From assembly GCA_945643635.1 (NCBI GenBank), contig CALZFC010000272.1, positions 248,001-312,000 of the forward strand: 64,000 nucleotides of DNA. Reading direction: 5' to 3'. The stretch is from Allodiplogaster sudhausi. Lineage: Eukaryota > Nematoda > Chromadorea > Rhabditida > Diplogasteridae. This document shows, piece by piece, positions 1 to 12,366 of the stretch (its first letter is position 1; each line of letters starts with the position of its first letter). The notes under the pieces are model-generated. The model had not been told where the DNA came from. It saw nothing but the letters and a program-made list of their open reading frames with translations, and searched no databases. Position numbers and translations under genes: made by a program.

Positions 1-1073
1 GGCAAAGCGATAAAGAATATAAACGATTTCAAGAAAAGGGACCCGCGTGTACAATAATAATTAGTTATTTACTATATATAAACTACTACATACTGGGATT
101 ACTGAGGTTGAAAATTCGCTTGAAGCTCAATAAAAATCCGCCAGCAAATTCGAAGCGCTCTTTTTTAATGTTTAACAAATTGGCTTAAGTTAATGTTTTT
201 TTTTCTTTCAATCTGCGTGTGCTCTTGCAAGAAATGCCACGACACCTAACAAGATTACTCTGCGAGACTTTTGAAGCAGAGAAGAATAGAGACTTGAGTA
301 CTCGTCATCCTCCTGTTTTTACCCTCTCTTTTCTCTCTCTTATCTCTTTCTCTTTTTCTTTCCCTCGTATCTCTCTCTCTTTAGTTGCCCAAGTACCTTT
401 GGGTGACAGATCAATTAATGGATGTGCACATCGAGACTATTCAGAAACGGCATCCGAGCGTAATCAGATCAAACGGTGATTATCAAAAGGAAAAGAAGGA
501 TGCAATCTTTCCCAGATCATTTCCAGACTTTCCAAACATCAGAGAGCGCTGAAAATGGAGACCAGATTTCGTTGTGCTTCTTTCTGGTCGGATGTTACAT
601 CTTCTATATAGAAGAGGCTCCAGTGTTTGCTCAGGTTTCATCGAAGGCCACTGCAGTCTCCCCCAAAACGCTTCAGCTCATGAATAGTTGTAATTAGAAG
701 GGAGACGAACATGGATTCAATCTGTCTGAAATATGTACATACATATTCATATCTCTAGTGATTATTTGCAATCACTGAGTTAACACCTCGGAGAGGGAAC
801 ATGAAAGAGAAGACGAGAGAGAAGACGAGAGAGAGAGCCAGAGAACGAGAGAGAGAGAGAGAGGAGGAGGATGAGAGAGAAGATAAAGATAGAGAGAGAT
901 GACAGAAATATGAAGAAGATATGTACATATGTCTGGCTAATATGTAGACGAAGACAGCGGGTCCCGTTAAAAAGTCATTTGCTTCATGGCTGGTTAAAAA
1001 AATGTTTGGACAGTGGCAAAACAAGCATCAAATAGATGAAGAACGATAAGTCTAGCTACATATTATACACATG
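1..1073. other. No gene recognised; GA/CT-rich flank
   Basis: Open frames here are short and have no recognisable family or splice structure. Positions 780-900 are a (GA)n-rich tract whose complement reads as a low-complexity serine/leucine peptide. Nothing else can be supported. Confidence 0.5.
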
Positions 1074-1775
1074 TCAAAGCAAGCGAGGAAGTGAAGGGAA
1101 GGGAGCAGAGAGCGAGGAAGTGAAGGGAAGGGAGCAGAGAGCGAGGAAGTGAAGGGAAGGGAGCAGAGAGCGAGGAAGTGAAGGGAAGGGAGCAGAGAGC
1201 GAGGAAGTGAAGGGAAGGGAGCAGAGAGCGAGGAAGTGAAGGGAAGGGAGCAGAGAGCGAGGAAGTGAAGGGAAGGGAGCAGAGAGCGAGGAAGTGAAGG
1301 GAAGGGAGCAGAGAGCGAGGAAGTGAAGGGAAGGGAGCAGAGAACGAGGAAGTGAAGGGAAGGGAGCAGAGAGCGAGGAAGTGAAGGGAAGGAAGCAGAG
1401 AGCGAGGAAGTGAAGGGAAGGGAGCAGAGAGCGAGGAAGTGAAGGGAAGGGAGCAGAGAGCGAGGAAGTGAAGTGAAGGGAGCAGAGAGCGAGGAAGTGA
1501 AGGGAAGGGAGCAGAGAGCGAGGAAGTGAAGGGAAGGGAGCAGAGAGCGAGGAAGTGAAGGGAAGGGAGCAGAGAGCGAGGAAGTGAAGTGAAGGGAGCA
1601 CAGAGCGAGGAAGTGAAGGGAAGGGAGCAGAGAGCGAGGAAGTGAAGGGAAGGGAGCAGAGAGCGAGGAAGTGAAGGGAAGGGAGCAGAGAACGAGGAAG
1701 TGAAGGGAAGGGAGCAGAGAGTGAGGAAGTGAAGGGAAGGGAGCAGAGAGCGAGGAAGTGAAGGGAAGCCTCGGT
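1074..1775. repeat. 29-bp minisatellite, about 24 copies
   Basis: A purine-rich 29-bp unit (core gaggaagtgaagggaaggga followed by gcagagagc) is repeated head to tail about 24 times with a few point variants (gaacga, gtgaag-gtgaag, cacaga). Because 29 is not a multiple of 3 and the unit has no stop on the minus strand, all three copies-in-frame stay open and a 245-residue periodic Ser/Leu/Pro reading frame appears at 1074-1811. This frame has no splice context or family similarity and is treated as a by-product of the repeat. Confidence 0.95.
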
Positions 1776-1983
1776 CGAAGGATCCTTTTTTCTGTTCCGT
1801 TCTTGCTTCAAGTATTATATTTTAATAATTATAAACAGAAATGAGCTGAGATTTTGTTCAAGGCGTGCGTTCCGTGGCATGTAATATCTCCGATTAAATA
1901 AATTTGAGAAGAGTTTATTTTAGCCTCATTTCAATAATAAAAGTCCCATTGCATTGGTTAGATGCATTTCAGACACACATTTG

Positions 1984-1986
1984 TAC

Positions 1987-2017
<31 letters not shown>

Positions 2018-2022
2018 TGTTC
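1984..2022. repeat. (TATG)n microsatellite
   Basis: About nine tandem TATG units. The same tetranucleotide recurs at 2336-2440 and at 3357-3387 and, as CATA, at 29465-29535, so it is a genome-wide microsatellite class in this species. Confidence 0.95.
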
Positions 2023-2335
2023 TCATCTGATGAAAAATAGTGAGGGTGGGGGAAGGAAAGACATAGAAAAAGATGCGAGAGATGAGAGAGAGAGAAAGGG
2101 CTATAGAAAATTAAAGAGAGTTAAAGGAAGCTGAGGGAAAAAGAAGAAGAAAAGAAAGCGAATGTAAGATGAATAAGAGCTAAGAGAAGGGCACCGAATG
2201 AAGGAAGTGCGATCTTCGTTCCTTGAGGTTTCCCCCTTCCGCCCGCTCCCTCCTCGTGAGCTAATTCCTCTTCCATCACAAGCCAACAGTCATATCCTCT
2301 GCTATTTAAATGCTCACTTTTTTCGCTTAATCCAT

Positions 2336-2440
2336 GTACATACATACATACATATGTATGTACATATATATGCTTACATATATATACATATGTAGATGTA
2401 TTCGTACCTGTGTACTATATATGTATGTATTTACCCTAAA
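2336..2440. repeat. Imperfect CATA/TATG microsatellite
   Basis: Alternating catacata, tatgtatg and tacatata blocks. Directly visible; no gene is associated. Confidence 0.85.
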
Positions 2441-2522
2441 ATTTCACAAGCCTCGCTCGATTTTATCTCTCTTTTTGTCAATACCACTTAGTAATTATCA
2501 CGTATCCCTTACTGTCTTGGCT

Positions 2523-2835
2523 ATGTCTCTCTCTCTCCCTCTCTTTCTCTATCTCTCGCTCTTTCTCTATCCACCTCTCTCTCCCTCTCTCTCTCTCCGC
2601 TATTTTCTGGTCCAGCGTGGAGGATGGGGAAGCGCCATGAGAAAGCGGAAACTCAAAATCGGCAGAAGAAGGACCCATTTGCTTTTATTTCGTGACGTCC
2701 TCCGGTCTCCTCTCTTCTCTCTGACGTCTCTCTCTGACTCTCTATCACTCTCTCTCTCCCTTTGACTCTCTACCACTCTCTCTCTCTCACTCTACCATTC
2801 TCTCTTTCTCTCTCTCTCTCTCTCTCTACCAGTCA
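2523..2835. repeat. CT-rich microsatellite tract
   Basis: Two (CT)n blocks (2523-2610 and 2720-2835) interrupted by about 100 bp of mixed sequence. Confidence 0.85.
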
Positions 2836-3378
2836 AATCGGATGTAATGGCTCCATTTATCTCAATCTGATAGCCTCCTCCAAATCGGCAGGAAGCAGCT
2901 CGTTTTAGCAGGAGAAGAATGAAAACTGATCCAGAATGGATAAATAGCTTTGTGATTACTTGAAGGGATTAGTCGGAAAGTGAGACTGAGCTCGGAGACA
3001 ACAGTCACTCGGGCCACCAACAACAAACAGACAAATGCTGGATTCTTTAAAGATGCAATCATGCAAAAACTGAAAAAGAGAAAGGTTTACCTTTTATATA
3101 GTTGTAACTCGTTCTTGTAGGCAGTGGCAGACCTGTCTAATCTGATAGTGGCCGTGGCCGAGTGGTCTCCCATTATGGTCTTCGGCACACCGGCCTGGTT
3201 GCTGCCAGACGTTCTCTGCCCCTTCGCCAGGTTAAAAATCTTTTCCCAATTATGATATTCCTTGGCCTCATATCTCGTTATTTAAAAAAAGGATATCAAT
3301 TGTACGCTTAGTGCGAGTCTCTCGAGAAGAAGACCGCAAGCCAAAGTCCTATCTATGTATGTACATATGTATGTATGT

Positions 3379-4932
3379 ACGTACATATGACGCGAATTGC
3401 GAGAGAATCAAAATTAATCAAAAGGGCTGGGGCCCTAGAAAAATCATCATCTCCGATTTTGCTTAAAAGTTGTTTCCAGGTAAAGTTAGACCCGTAGAAT
3501 CGAATGGGATTGGTCTTGGAGCCTAAAAAATTCATTTTAAAAAGTTATGAAGAATTGAAAAACTGCGCATCTTTTTGAGGTGGCCGAGTAGGCCGCATGT
3601 TTATGAACATCTCTCCGCGCCCAGTGAAGCAATATACGTGAAACTGTTAACGTAGATAGAAAAGATATTGCTTATATAAATTTTAAAAACAGAATTTGAA
3701 ATTTTTCAAATATCGATTTTTACGTCCTCTCAAACTCAATGAGGAATGTACATGTTATATTACAATTTACGCAGACAGTTTTGTATGTATCGTATAGAGC
3801 ATAAAATTGGCTTTCAAATGATATATAGGGTGTTTCATTTCGACGAACTATGCGGCTTTTGTATGCGTTTAGGTCATGCGCAACAGTGAAAACTGATGCA
3901 GAATCGCGGCGCGACGCGATAATGATCGCATTCAAATATCGATTTTCTGTATATCTAGTGATATTTTGTTTTTTATCTTTCTTTTTACATTTATGAAACG
4001 ATCAAGCTCATTTTTGAGCAAAAAATGCACTTTTCGACCAAATATTAACGAAATCACTCATCTCCACTAACGGAGACCGAGTTGTCGTGAAAGGGCGTTA
4101 AATTTGCTACAAAGTAGCATTCTTGAAACGGAAATTAAAGGAAGGTTTTTCTCGCAACAATTCGAAAAGCGACTCAATCTAGCTCTAAAACTATGTAAAT
4201 ACACCAATTCAACAGATTTTCCCCACGTGAATTAGAATATTCGAATGTGTAAATTGGAATATTCGAATTCGACATCCCTGGTGAATCTGGTGAATTGGTG
4301 TATTTACATAGTGTTATAGCTGGTTTTTGTCGCTTTTCGATTTGTTGCGAGAAAAACCTTCCTTTAATTTCCGTTTCAAGAATGCTACTTTGTAACAAAT
4401 TTAACGCGTCCGCCGCGATTCTGCACCAGTTTTCACTGTTGCGCATGACCAAAACGCATACAAAAGCAGCATAGTTCGTCGAAATGAAATATCCTATATA
4501 TCATTCGAAAGCCACTTTTATGCTCTTTACGATACATACAAAACAGTCTGCGTAAATTGAAATATAACATGTACATTCCTCATTGAGTTTGAGAGCACGT
4601 AAAAAAAATATTTGAAAATTTTCAAATTCTGTTTTCACAATTTATATAAGCAATATCCTTTCTATCTACGTTAACATTTTCACTTATATTGCTTCACTGG
4701 GCGCGGAGAGATGTTCATAAACATGCGGCCTAATCGACCACCTCAAAAAGATGCGCAGTTTTTCAATTCTTCATAACTTTTTAAAATTAATTTTTTTGGC
4801 TTCAAAACCAATCCCATTCGATTCTGCGGGTCTAACTTTACCTAGAAACAACTTTTAAGCAAAATCGGAGATGATGATTTTTCTAGGGCCCCGAGCATTT
4901 TGATTCTCTCGCAAATCGCGTCATATGTATGT
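3379..4932. mobile_element. 1.55-kb foldback (long inverted repeat) element
   Basis: The left arm (3379 to about 4215) and right arm (about 4250-4932) are near-identical reverse complements. The outer end acatatgacgcga on the left matches tcgcgtcatatgt on the right, and the pairing continues through the motif ccctagaaaaatcatcatct and across hundreds of bases to a centre near 4235. The left arm carries about 165 bp (3920-4085) with no partner in the right arm, so one arm gained or lost a segment. No transposase-like frame is present. The flanks are TATG microsatellite, so a target duplication cannot be read. It looks like a non-autonomous foldback DNA transposon. Confidence 0.85.
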
Positions 4933-5071
4933 GGAAACAAAGGAGCCTTCTGTAGTAAAGAATGAACCATTAATCTAAGCGCATTATATATTCGGAACAA
5001 TTGTTTGATAGACAACTTATTATTTAGCAGAAGTATATGTGCTTATTATAAGAGTGAGAAGAGTGTGTGTG

Positions 5072-5102
<31 letters not shown>

Positions 5103-5743
5103 CATAGTTATATGCAAGTTATTGCCTAACTAAACTTTGGCGAAACGTGGCTTCTGTGGAGTGCGATGTTTGACCTCTTCGACTGCCTCAGACCGTGGTT
5201 AAGAATAGCAAAGAAGCTCGGTTCGTGTGACGACATTGAATGAAGGTTTGAAAGGGGACGACGGGCTGCAATTGAAGGGCAGAGCAGCGGGGAGAGGGAT
5301 TCTTGGAAAGAAACAATAAGAGGAGAGGACGATAAACAGCCATTTCTTCACGGCCTTTTCTTGCATCCATTGTTCGGGGACTTGTAAAGGTTGCGAGTCT
5401 ACTTTAAACAACTTAAAGAACTTGTGGCTTTTTTTCTTGTGATGAAGGAGTTAAGAGGATAGTTTCTTTGACCCATTTAAGATATCTGGAGTGCGTTTTT
5501 CTATTCACTTCCATTTCGACTCAGCTCGTCGTCTGCGTGGAAAGGTCTGCTCCTTTTCAGTTTGTTTAGTTCCAAATACGATGCGACCTTATTCTAAAGA
5601 TTTTCGTCGGGGGCAAAACTAATTGAATTTGAAAAACATTTCTTCACTATTTATGCACATACCCGTCTTCGTATGCATTTTAAAATGTTTGTGAAATCCT
5701 TTAATTGAAGGTAAAAAAAAAGAAAATGAGAATACTGGTTGAG
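4933..5743. other. No gene recognised; (GA)n at 5077-5101
   Basis: A GA microsatellite and mixed sequence. The missing TM1-TM3 exons of the downstream receptor were looked for here and not found. Confidence 0.5.
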
Positions 5744-5968
5744 GTACATCGCGACTGCGCACGCAATGCGAGCCCGCTCCCTCTGCAGCCGCCAGCACGC
5801 CCTCCTGGCTGTGGCCGCCAGCTGGGCTGCCGCCGCCGCCTTCGCGAGCCCCTATGCTATCACCAATGCTGTTCGACAGCCAAGTTGGAACACTTCTCTC
5901 TACGTCTGTCTCTCTCTTCTCTTTCCCACTCTCTCTCTCTCTCTCTTTTCCTTTCTCTCTCATTCTCT

Positions 5969-6019
<51 letters not shown>

Positions 6020-7070
6020 TCTCGCTTTAATGTGTGCTCTTTCTTTTTTATTCTCTTTTTATGTTAAAGTTGTTATTTAAAAAATTATATATATGTATGT
6101 AACTTGGATAAGTTTCAGCTGGCGTGTGCACTAACATGGCAGCGTCTTCTGCCTGGTGGCCTCACTACAAACTCCTCGAGTTCGTCCTGTACTTCTTCCT
6201 GCCCTGTTCCCTCATCCTCATTGTGTATTCCAAGGTCGCCGCCGTCCTTTGGGACGCCAATCCACGACTCAAAGTTGAAGGTTCCTTCGATTCTTTGTCT
6301 TTCTTTTCATCTCTTGCCACTCTCTTTTCCTCAGGTGGTTCTGCCTGCATGGAGATGAGATCAGCGAAGCAGCTGTCCACTCGTCGCAGCGTGGTGAAGA
6401 TGCTGGTGGCCTGCGCCGTGGTCTACTTTGTCTGCTACGCGCCCATTCAAGCTCTCACCCTCTCCAAGTCAGTTATTTCCTTTTTCTCTCCCTGCTCTCT
6501 CCTCTGTCTGTGCTCTCTTGGATCCCCGCAGGTCTTCACTATTTTTTAATGGCCGCCTTCTTTTCTCTCCTTTGTCATCTGCTCGTTGCTTGATAAGGAA
6601 AGTTGCAAAATTGGCAAGTACAACGTTTATAATAGTGAAATCCTGTCTCTCTCTCTATCTTTGTCTCTCTTTCTTTCTCTGTCCTTCTCTGTCTCTCTTT
6701 CTTTCTCTGTCCATCTCTCTCTCTTTCTTTCTCTCACTCTCTCTACCTCCATCTCTCTTTCTCTGCCTCACTTTCTACCTATTACTTTCTCTCCCCCTGT
6801 TACAGATTCTTCTTCCCGTCTGTTAGTATCCGTCCTCCGATCGCAGTCCGCTTCCTGCTGAACGCGTTGGCCGTGACGTGCTCTGCCTCGAACCCGCTCC
6901 TCTACGCTCTCTTCTCGACTCGTTTCAGGAAGCGTCTTCGACTTCTTCTTGCCTCCGGTTTCAATAGGTCTCCACCCCATTCCCCGGGTAGTGATATGCA
7001 TAGAAATGGAACTCTACTTACCGACGATCTTCTAGTAATGCCGGGACACAAGTTGAAAGAAGGCTTGTGA
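5744..7070 (+). CDS. Class A peptide GPCR, 3' exons (TM4-TM7)
   Basis: Four exons join in phase: 5744-5883, 6119-6273, 6355-6467 and 6806-7070, ending in TGA. The first begins just after the arginine of an E/DRY-type motif (RYIATAHAMRAR) and gives TM4. The second has TM5 (LEFVLYFFLPCSLILIVYSK). The third has the intracellular loop and TM6 (RRSVVKMLVACAVVYFVCYA), and the last has TM7 with NPLLY and a basic helix 8. The VVKML...FVCYAP pattern is typical of neuropeptide receptors of the TRH/ETH/neuromedin group, but the ligand cannot be assigned. TM1-TM3 were not found upstream in the window, so the gene is either interrupted by repeats and large introns or truncated. Introns contain long (CT)n tracts (5885-6025, 6645-6790). 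Confidence 0.8.
5884..6118. repeat. (CT)n microsatellite in GPCR intron
   Basis: Most of this intron is CT dinucleotide repeat; it ends in a normal polypyrimidine-AG acceptor at 6118. Confidence 0.8.
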
Positions 7071-10000
7071 TAACAAAAAAGCAATTTCAGGTACACTGCA
7101 CTGTCGACGGGGACAGCTGTGCTGAGCACGCAGCCACGCCCTTCTATGCAATTCAGTGGAATCTAACCTCCTCCTCCCTTCCACTGAGTATCATCACACT
7201 GGGTACTCAACACGTGTTCCTTCAACGCTCATTGCGGTTCTCCTTGATCTCCTCTCTGTACAAAAAGAACCCCCAAAATGACCAAATCTATTTGCTCACG
7301 CTTATGTACATATCTACTGCAATAAAACAAATTATCGAGCCTACAAACTTTATTATAAAAATCCTAAACCGGAAAGGGACGACAAATGCACCTGTAAATA
7401 CTTTAGAGAACCAGAGAAGGAAACGGAGGATTCACGGAAAAGGAAAACAAGGGTGGAATCATTCGATATTATACGTTACAGAAACTTTCAAAGCGCCAGA
7501 ATAACACTCAGCCAGCAAGCAAATAGCTGCATTTTGCTAGAGAGAAATACGAGCCACAGCTACGAACAAAAACTTATACTCTAAGAAACAAAATGCAGCC
7601 TTAATGGACGTGCATGCCCTAAGGAACTTATTGTGGCTTGGAATGGGGAAGAATTGATGAATACGTTATATTTAATCAGAAGCCTTTGATACAAGTGGCA
7701 GAAGGAAATGGTGTAGTCATACAGAGGTAGGGAAGGAGCTACTTGGTGCTGAAAAAGCAGGGGAGATGAGAGGGGGAGAGGGGAGTGCCCAGCTGGGATT
7801 GCCAGTCCCATCTCTACTTGCCCGTCTCCTTTCGCTTCTGCTCTCCGTTGTGTGCCGTAGCCACCACCTAAGGAAAAACGAGTAGAGCCACTGCCAATAA
7901 TATTTAAGGGCATAGAAATGTCCGCATATCCTTTTTTGTTCTCTCATCTCTTTACCTTCTGAACTTCCTTCCCTCTAACCTTATGTGTCTCTCCCCCTCC
8001 ATTTCTTCGGATCCTCTCTCCTTCTATCTTCCATCCGAATTTCTCTCTCTCTCTCTCTCTCTTATCTTTCTAACCTTGTGCGTCGTTCGTTCCCTCTTTT
8101 TTTTCCGAATCTCTCTTCCTCTCTAACCCCGTGCGTCTCTCCTTCTCTCTTTCTTCCCAAACTCACTCCCTCACTCCTTCTTCCCAACTTCTCTCGTCCT
8201 TCCTCTCTCTCTCCCTCTCTCTCTAACCTTGCGCGTCTCTCCCTCGGGATGGGGGTGCTTGTGCTCGACCCGTTCAGCCTTCGTGCGCTTGCCAGTTGTA
8301 CCGGTCATCTCCTGAAGAAGGCAACATTTCCCACCGAACAGAAAGCGACTTCTAAGAACAAGGTTTCTAGCCGTTAACGCGAAAAGATTCTTTTCCAAAC
8401 CCAACAACTAAAAAATAGAAAGAAAAAATATTCTACCGGGCCTCCGTCCTTCTCGTACTCAGCAGCGAGAGCCTCAGCGCTTGACATTTTTCAGATCAAT
8501 TTAACGGTCCTGAATAGTAAGTAGTTCTGAATAATAACTCACGATTGAGGACACCATAATAAGAAGAATTAAGGAGCACGCGGCAGTCAAATAATCAAAT
8601 GAACCAATCACTGAAGATGAATGAAAAATGAGAGGACGCGGAGATTTCTGAAAGCATGTTGGGGTGGCTGGCAGAGTGGGTAAAGCAGGGTAAGCAAGGG
8701 CATCCACCATCCCGCTCCCCTCCTAACTGGGCAACTCCCATCTTTCTTCCCTAACCATCGACAAGAAGTCACGGCCTTTCACATAATGGTAGTGTGCAGC
8801 ATCATGCGCCAGACCGCGTGTGCATCATGGAGAGAGAGAACACGGAGACGGTTAGAGATAAACGAGAAGGAGAGAGAGAGAGAGAAGGATGTATAGGGAG
8901 AGAAAGGGAGACGAAAACGACAGTCCGAAAGGGCGGGAATAACAGCGATGCAGATAAAAGACGACTGTTTGACAGGTCAGAGGAAACGAGGACGAAAAGG
9001 TTGTGTGATATGAGGAGAGTACAGAGACGCAGACTGTCAGACAGGAGTAAACATCGGGAAATTGCGAGAAAGCTCGAATGGGCACGCTTCATGATGAAAT
9101 GATTAGAAACGCAGATGAGCACTCGATTCGATATGGCAAACAATGAGCATCGCTTAGCATCGACAGCCAGTGCTGGACGTGGGTTAGGCAGTCAGAGTGA
9201 AGAGTAGCTTGACTACCAGGCAGTCAGAGTGAAGAGGGAAGAGTAACTAGACTACCAAGCAGTCAGAGTGAAGAGGGAAGAGTAACTAGACTACCACTAG
9301 TCTGGTCTGTTGGCAATGAATATAGCTAGCTAGAACTTGAGGGAGAGCCAATTGCGGGAAAAAAGGAGAAGAAAAAGGGTGCGATAAGGGGGACCAACTA
9401 TGTTTACAGCCGCATCACGTGCTGCCCGAAGGTGCTGCGCTCTATACGAAGAGAGAAGGGAAAATAGTAACGAGACATGGAGTGGAAGAGAAGATATGTT
9501 AGGTAGCAAAGGTGAGTGGACGGCGGGAAGAAGCGAGGCACAATAGAGATGGAAAGAAAGATGTAACAAATATCACGATTAAAGAAAGGAGGCAGATAGA
9601 AAGGAAGGAAGAGCGTAAGAGAAGAAAGGAGCGGGAATACACTTGACCGGAAACTTTCCGAAGCATCTTCAAAAACCGCGCTGCAGTACAACCGAATCCT
9701 ATTCAGTATGACGAAGAGGGTTTAGTTCTGCGGAAAGCGAGGCGTGAATGGGGCAGGAGAAGAGGGCTTGTCTGGCGTGAGCTATCTATTGCACAACATT
9801 GTGATTCCTAACTAAACGAGTCAAACGTAAGGAAAGGTGCAAGAGCAATAAAATATCACATATATCCAAGTCATGAGCGGAACAAAGCAGAAGAAAAGAA
9901 AAGCAAGACAGGAATTATCTAGAACCTTCAGCGACAACACATGCACTAGACTAGGATCATTCCAGCAAAATCTAGGCGAGCCGAGTCTGCTATTCGCCTG

Positions 10001-10985
10001 GAAGAAACGTTAGCAGCAAGAAAGCAAATAAACTGTGGCAGAGCATGCACAGTTGATTGTAGATACTGGCTGTAAACAGCGCATCATTGTATGCCCTCAT
10101 GGAAACAAAGAACGGAAGGCGATCACTTGGGAAGAGACAACTGAGATTGAGGGGGAAGTATTAGCAGGTGTACCGCTGGTCACATTTCTACAATTGTTAC
10201 GCGTTCGGATATCCACAACCGAAAATTTGCAAGTCGATTCAGATTCCTGATCGTTCAGACACTCACCAGTTGTTTAAAAAAAAATGATAAAAGATACCTA
10301 GCCATTAAGATAATTACCGAGGTAATTTACCTCTTATTAAAGCAACCTCGTTATGCATAGAAGTTATATTTATCTCTTTTCTCCATAACAATATAAATAT
10401 TCAAATTTAAGAGAAAGACAATGTGAAAACAAGCCTGAGGTAAAAATATATCAATCTCAAAATATTCTATAACCAATGGAAGGTAAAAATGGACTAACAC
10501 CGAATATAATACACGATTTCCAAGATTCTCGTTGTGATATAAATTCAAAGAGAATGTGAGGTTAAGTGAAGAAATGAAATAGCAAGAGCTTAGCCACAAC
10601 TATTCTGTTCTGTTCACTTTTTGTTAAGACGAAATGATGAGCAAGGAAAGCGGGAATGCAAGGTTTCCACTGGCGAGCGATCCCCTACCAAAGAACCCGC
10701 GTTTATATCAGCAACACAGCTGTAAAATTCGAAACATCTCAGCTAAAGAGCCGTCTATTCATTGCTGAGTGCATAAGAGACCTAGATTGGATTACACGAG
10801 TTTCTATAAAATTAAGAGAAAAAGATATTCCGCTGTAAGGAAGCATGTTCTTACCAGTGTCTGGCATAAGAACGAGGCCAAGATGTATAAATGATAAAAA
10901 AAAATCTACTCCTATGACAAAACGAAACAGCTGAACGAATCGAAGTTCCTAATGAGCAGATAAACCAATGACCAAGGAAGGAGAG
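7071..10985. other. 3.9 kb with no gene recognised
   Basis: This holds the 3' flank of the GPCR, CT-rich blocks (7985-8230), a GA-rich block (8830-8910) and a short tandem repeat at 9187-9296. Longer open frames at 7067-7504, 8794-9102 and 10035-10250 show no domain, no periodic conservation and no exon chain, so they are not called as genes. Confidence 0.5.
9187..9296. repeat. Three-copy tandem repeat, 31-39 bp unit
   Basis: The motif gcagtcagagtgaagag followed by taactagactacca is repeated three times. The first copy lacks an 8-bp piece (ggaagag region) present in the other two. Confidence 0.85.
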
Positions 10986-11814
10986 CTATGGCGGATTGGA
11001 GGCGATCCACTCAAGTGCCTTGTCCATGCCTTCCCCTGTTAAGGCACAGCACGGCTGAATCTGCCATTTCCTACTGCGGATGGCGAGAAGGCCGAGTTCT
11101 GCCGAGATGTCCGCAGCGGAAAGGGCACCACGCACATCTTGCTTATTCGCCAATACCAAGAGCGAGGATTTGGCTAGTTCCTTAAATAAGAATGCGTGGT
11201 AGAGGTATGACACCATGGAATTATTCAGATAATCTTTATGAAAGAAAAAAGGCGTATCCAAAGAAAACCTCGTGTTTCAGCATGTCGTTAAGTTGATATT
11301 TGACAAGAGGTAATCGTGCAGGGTCCGAACTGTCGATCACAATCACAACAAAGTTGGTATTCGTATAATACGAAGACCATGACTGTCGAAGATTTTCCTA
11401 AAGAATGACATAAATGCACTTATCATCGGATAAATTATCAATTTTCTTCGAATGATGAAACAAAAGAAAATATAGCGAACCTGCCCGCCAATATCCCACA
11501 TAACAAATTTCAGATTCTTGAAATTAATTTCTTCCACATTTGATCCTATAGTAGGCGATGTGTCGATAACATCACCCATGGCACTGAAGAAGCACGATAT
11601 TAGAAGAGAAAGAGAAAACTCTACATAAACAAAGTAAACGAAAGCCACTGACAACTGGTAAAGAATTGTTGTTTTCCCTGCATTATCGAGACCGACGATG
11701 ATAACTTTGTGCTCTGAAAGAATCAGCTATTCGAGGTGGGCTGGAAATCTATATATAAGTCCTACCTTGATTCGACCACAGAAGGCGCCATAACTTGGTT
11801 ACGAGCAGACCCAT
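10986..11814 (-). CDS. ARL5: ARL5-type ADP-ribosylation-factor-like GTPase
   Basis: Five exons on the minus strand join in phase: 11766-11814, 11653-11713, 11481-11583, 11269-11397 and 10986-11180. They give 178 residues, against 179 for mammalian ARL5A. The start [13 protein letters not shown] has Gly2, the N-myristoylation site. G motifs are all present: GLDNAGKTT (G1), [11 protein letters not shown] (switch I, ARL5 signature), WDIGGQ (G3) and ANKQD (G4). CALTGEG near the end is also ARL5-like. In other animals ARL5 is a trans-Golgi GTPase that recruits the GARP tether for endosome-to-Golgi traffic. The start codon lies 552 bp from that of leucyl-tRNA synthetase on the opposite strand, so the two genes may share a promoter region. 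Confidence 0.96.
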
Positions 11815-12366
11815 AGGCAGCGCATGCAGCAAATGCCTGAATAAATGTAAAGTGAGACAAAAGATCTAGTTGGAAAAGGAGGGAATAAAAGCATTTCCAC
11901 AATGCAAAAAAAACCGCGCCGGCCGAAAGGCATGTTGGAAGAAAGTGGCACGTGCTAATCGCATAACTCACGCACCCCAACAAAAGTGAAACACAATGCG
12001 CAACAAATCTTAAACTACTATCTTATACAGCGCTATATTTTGAAATTAGTGCATTGATAATGTTCTGAAATTAGTTTCTAAACAATAATGTGTTTATTTT
12101 CTAATACATTAAATGAAATTTCCGAAATAAATTCTGGTGAGGAACCCTTGTGTAGTATAAAAGATATTTCACTTGTTTACACTAAAATTATTTAATTTCA
12201 TCAAGGCTGCGCGCTCTCTGTTTTCCTTTTTGATCTATTCTAAAGCATACGGGAGGTTTTTTCTTCTTCAATGTTTGTGTTCCTGTATTAGACTCATGGG
12301 AAATATCCTCAGTGTGTAAAAGCTGTATGATTCGTTGTTATCTTAAGTAAAACCGGTCAAGACGAA
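11815..12366. promoter_or_regulatory. Divergent intergenic region, ARL5 / LeuRS
   Basis: These 552 bp separate two start codons on opposite strands and must hold both 5' UTRs and promoters. No TATA box or other site can be assigned with confidence. Confidence 0.5.

Noticed and set aside
1074..1811. 245-residue minus-strand open frame
   Set aside because: Periodic translation of a 29-bp minisatellite; no splice context, no family, stop-free by composition.
7067..7504. 145-residue open frame after the GPCR stop
   Set aside because: No domain, no hydrophobic segment pattern, overlaps the likely 3' UTR; probably chance.
10035..10250. 71-residue open frame
   Set aside because: No family match, no exon chain and no start context that stands out.
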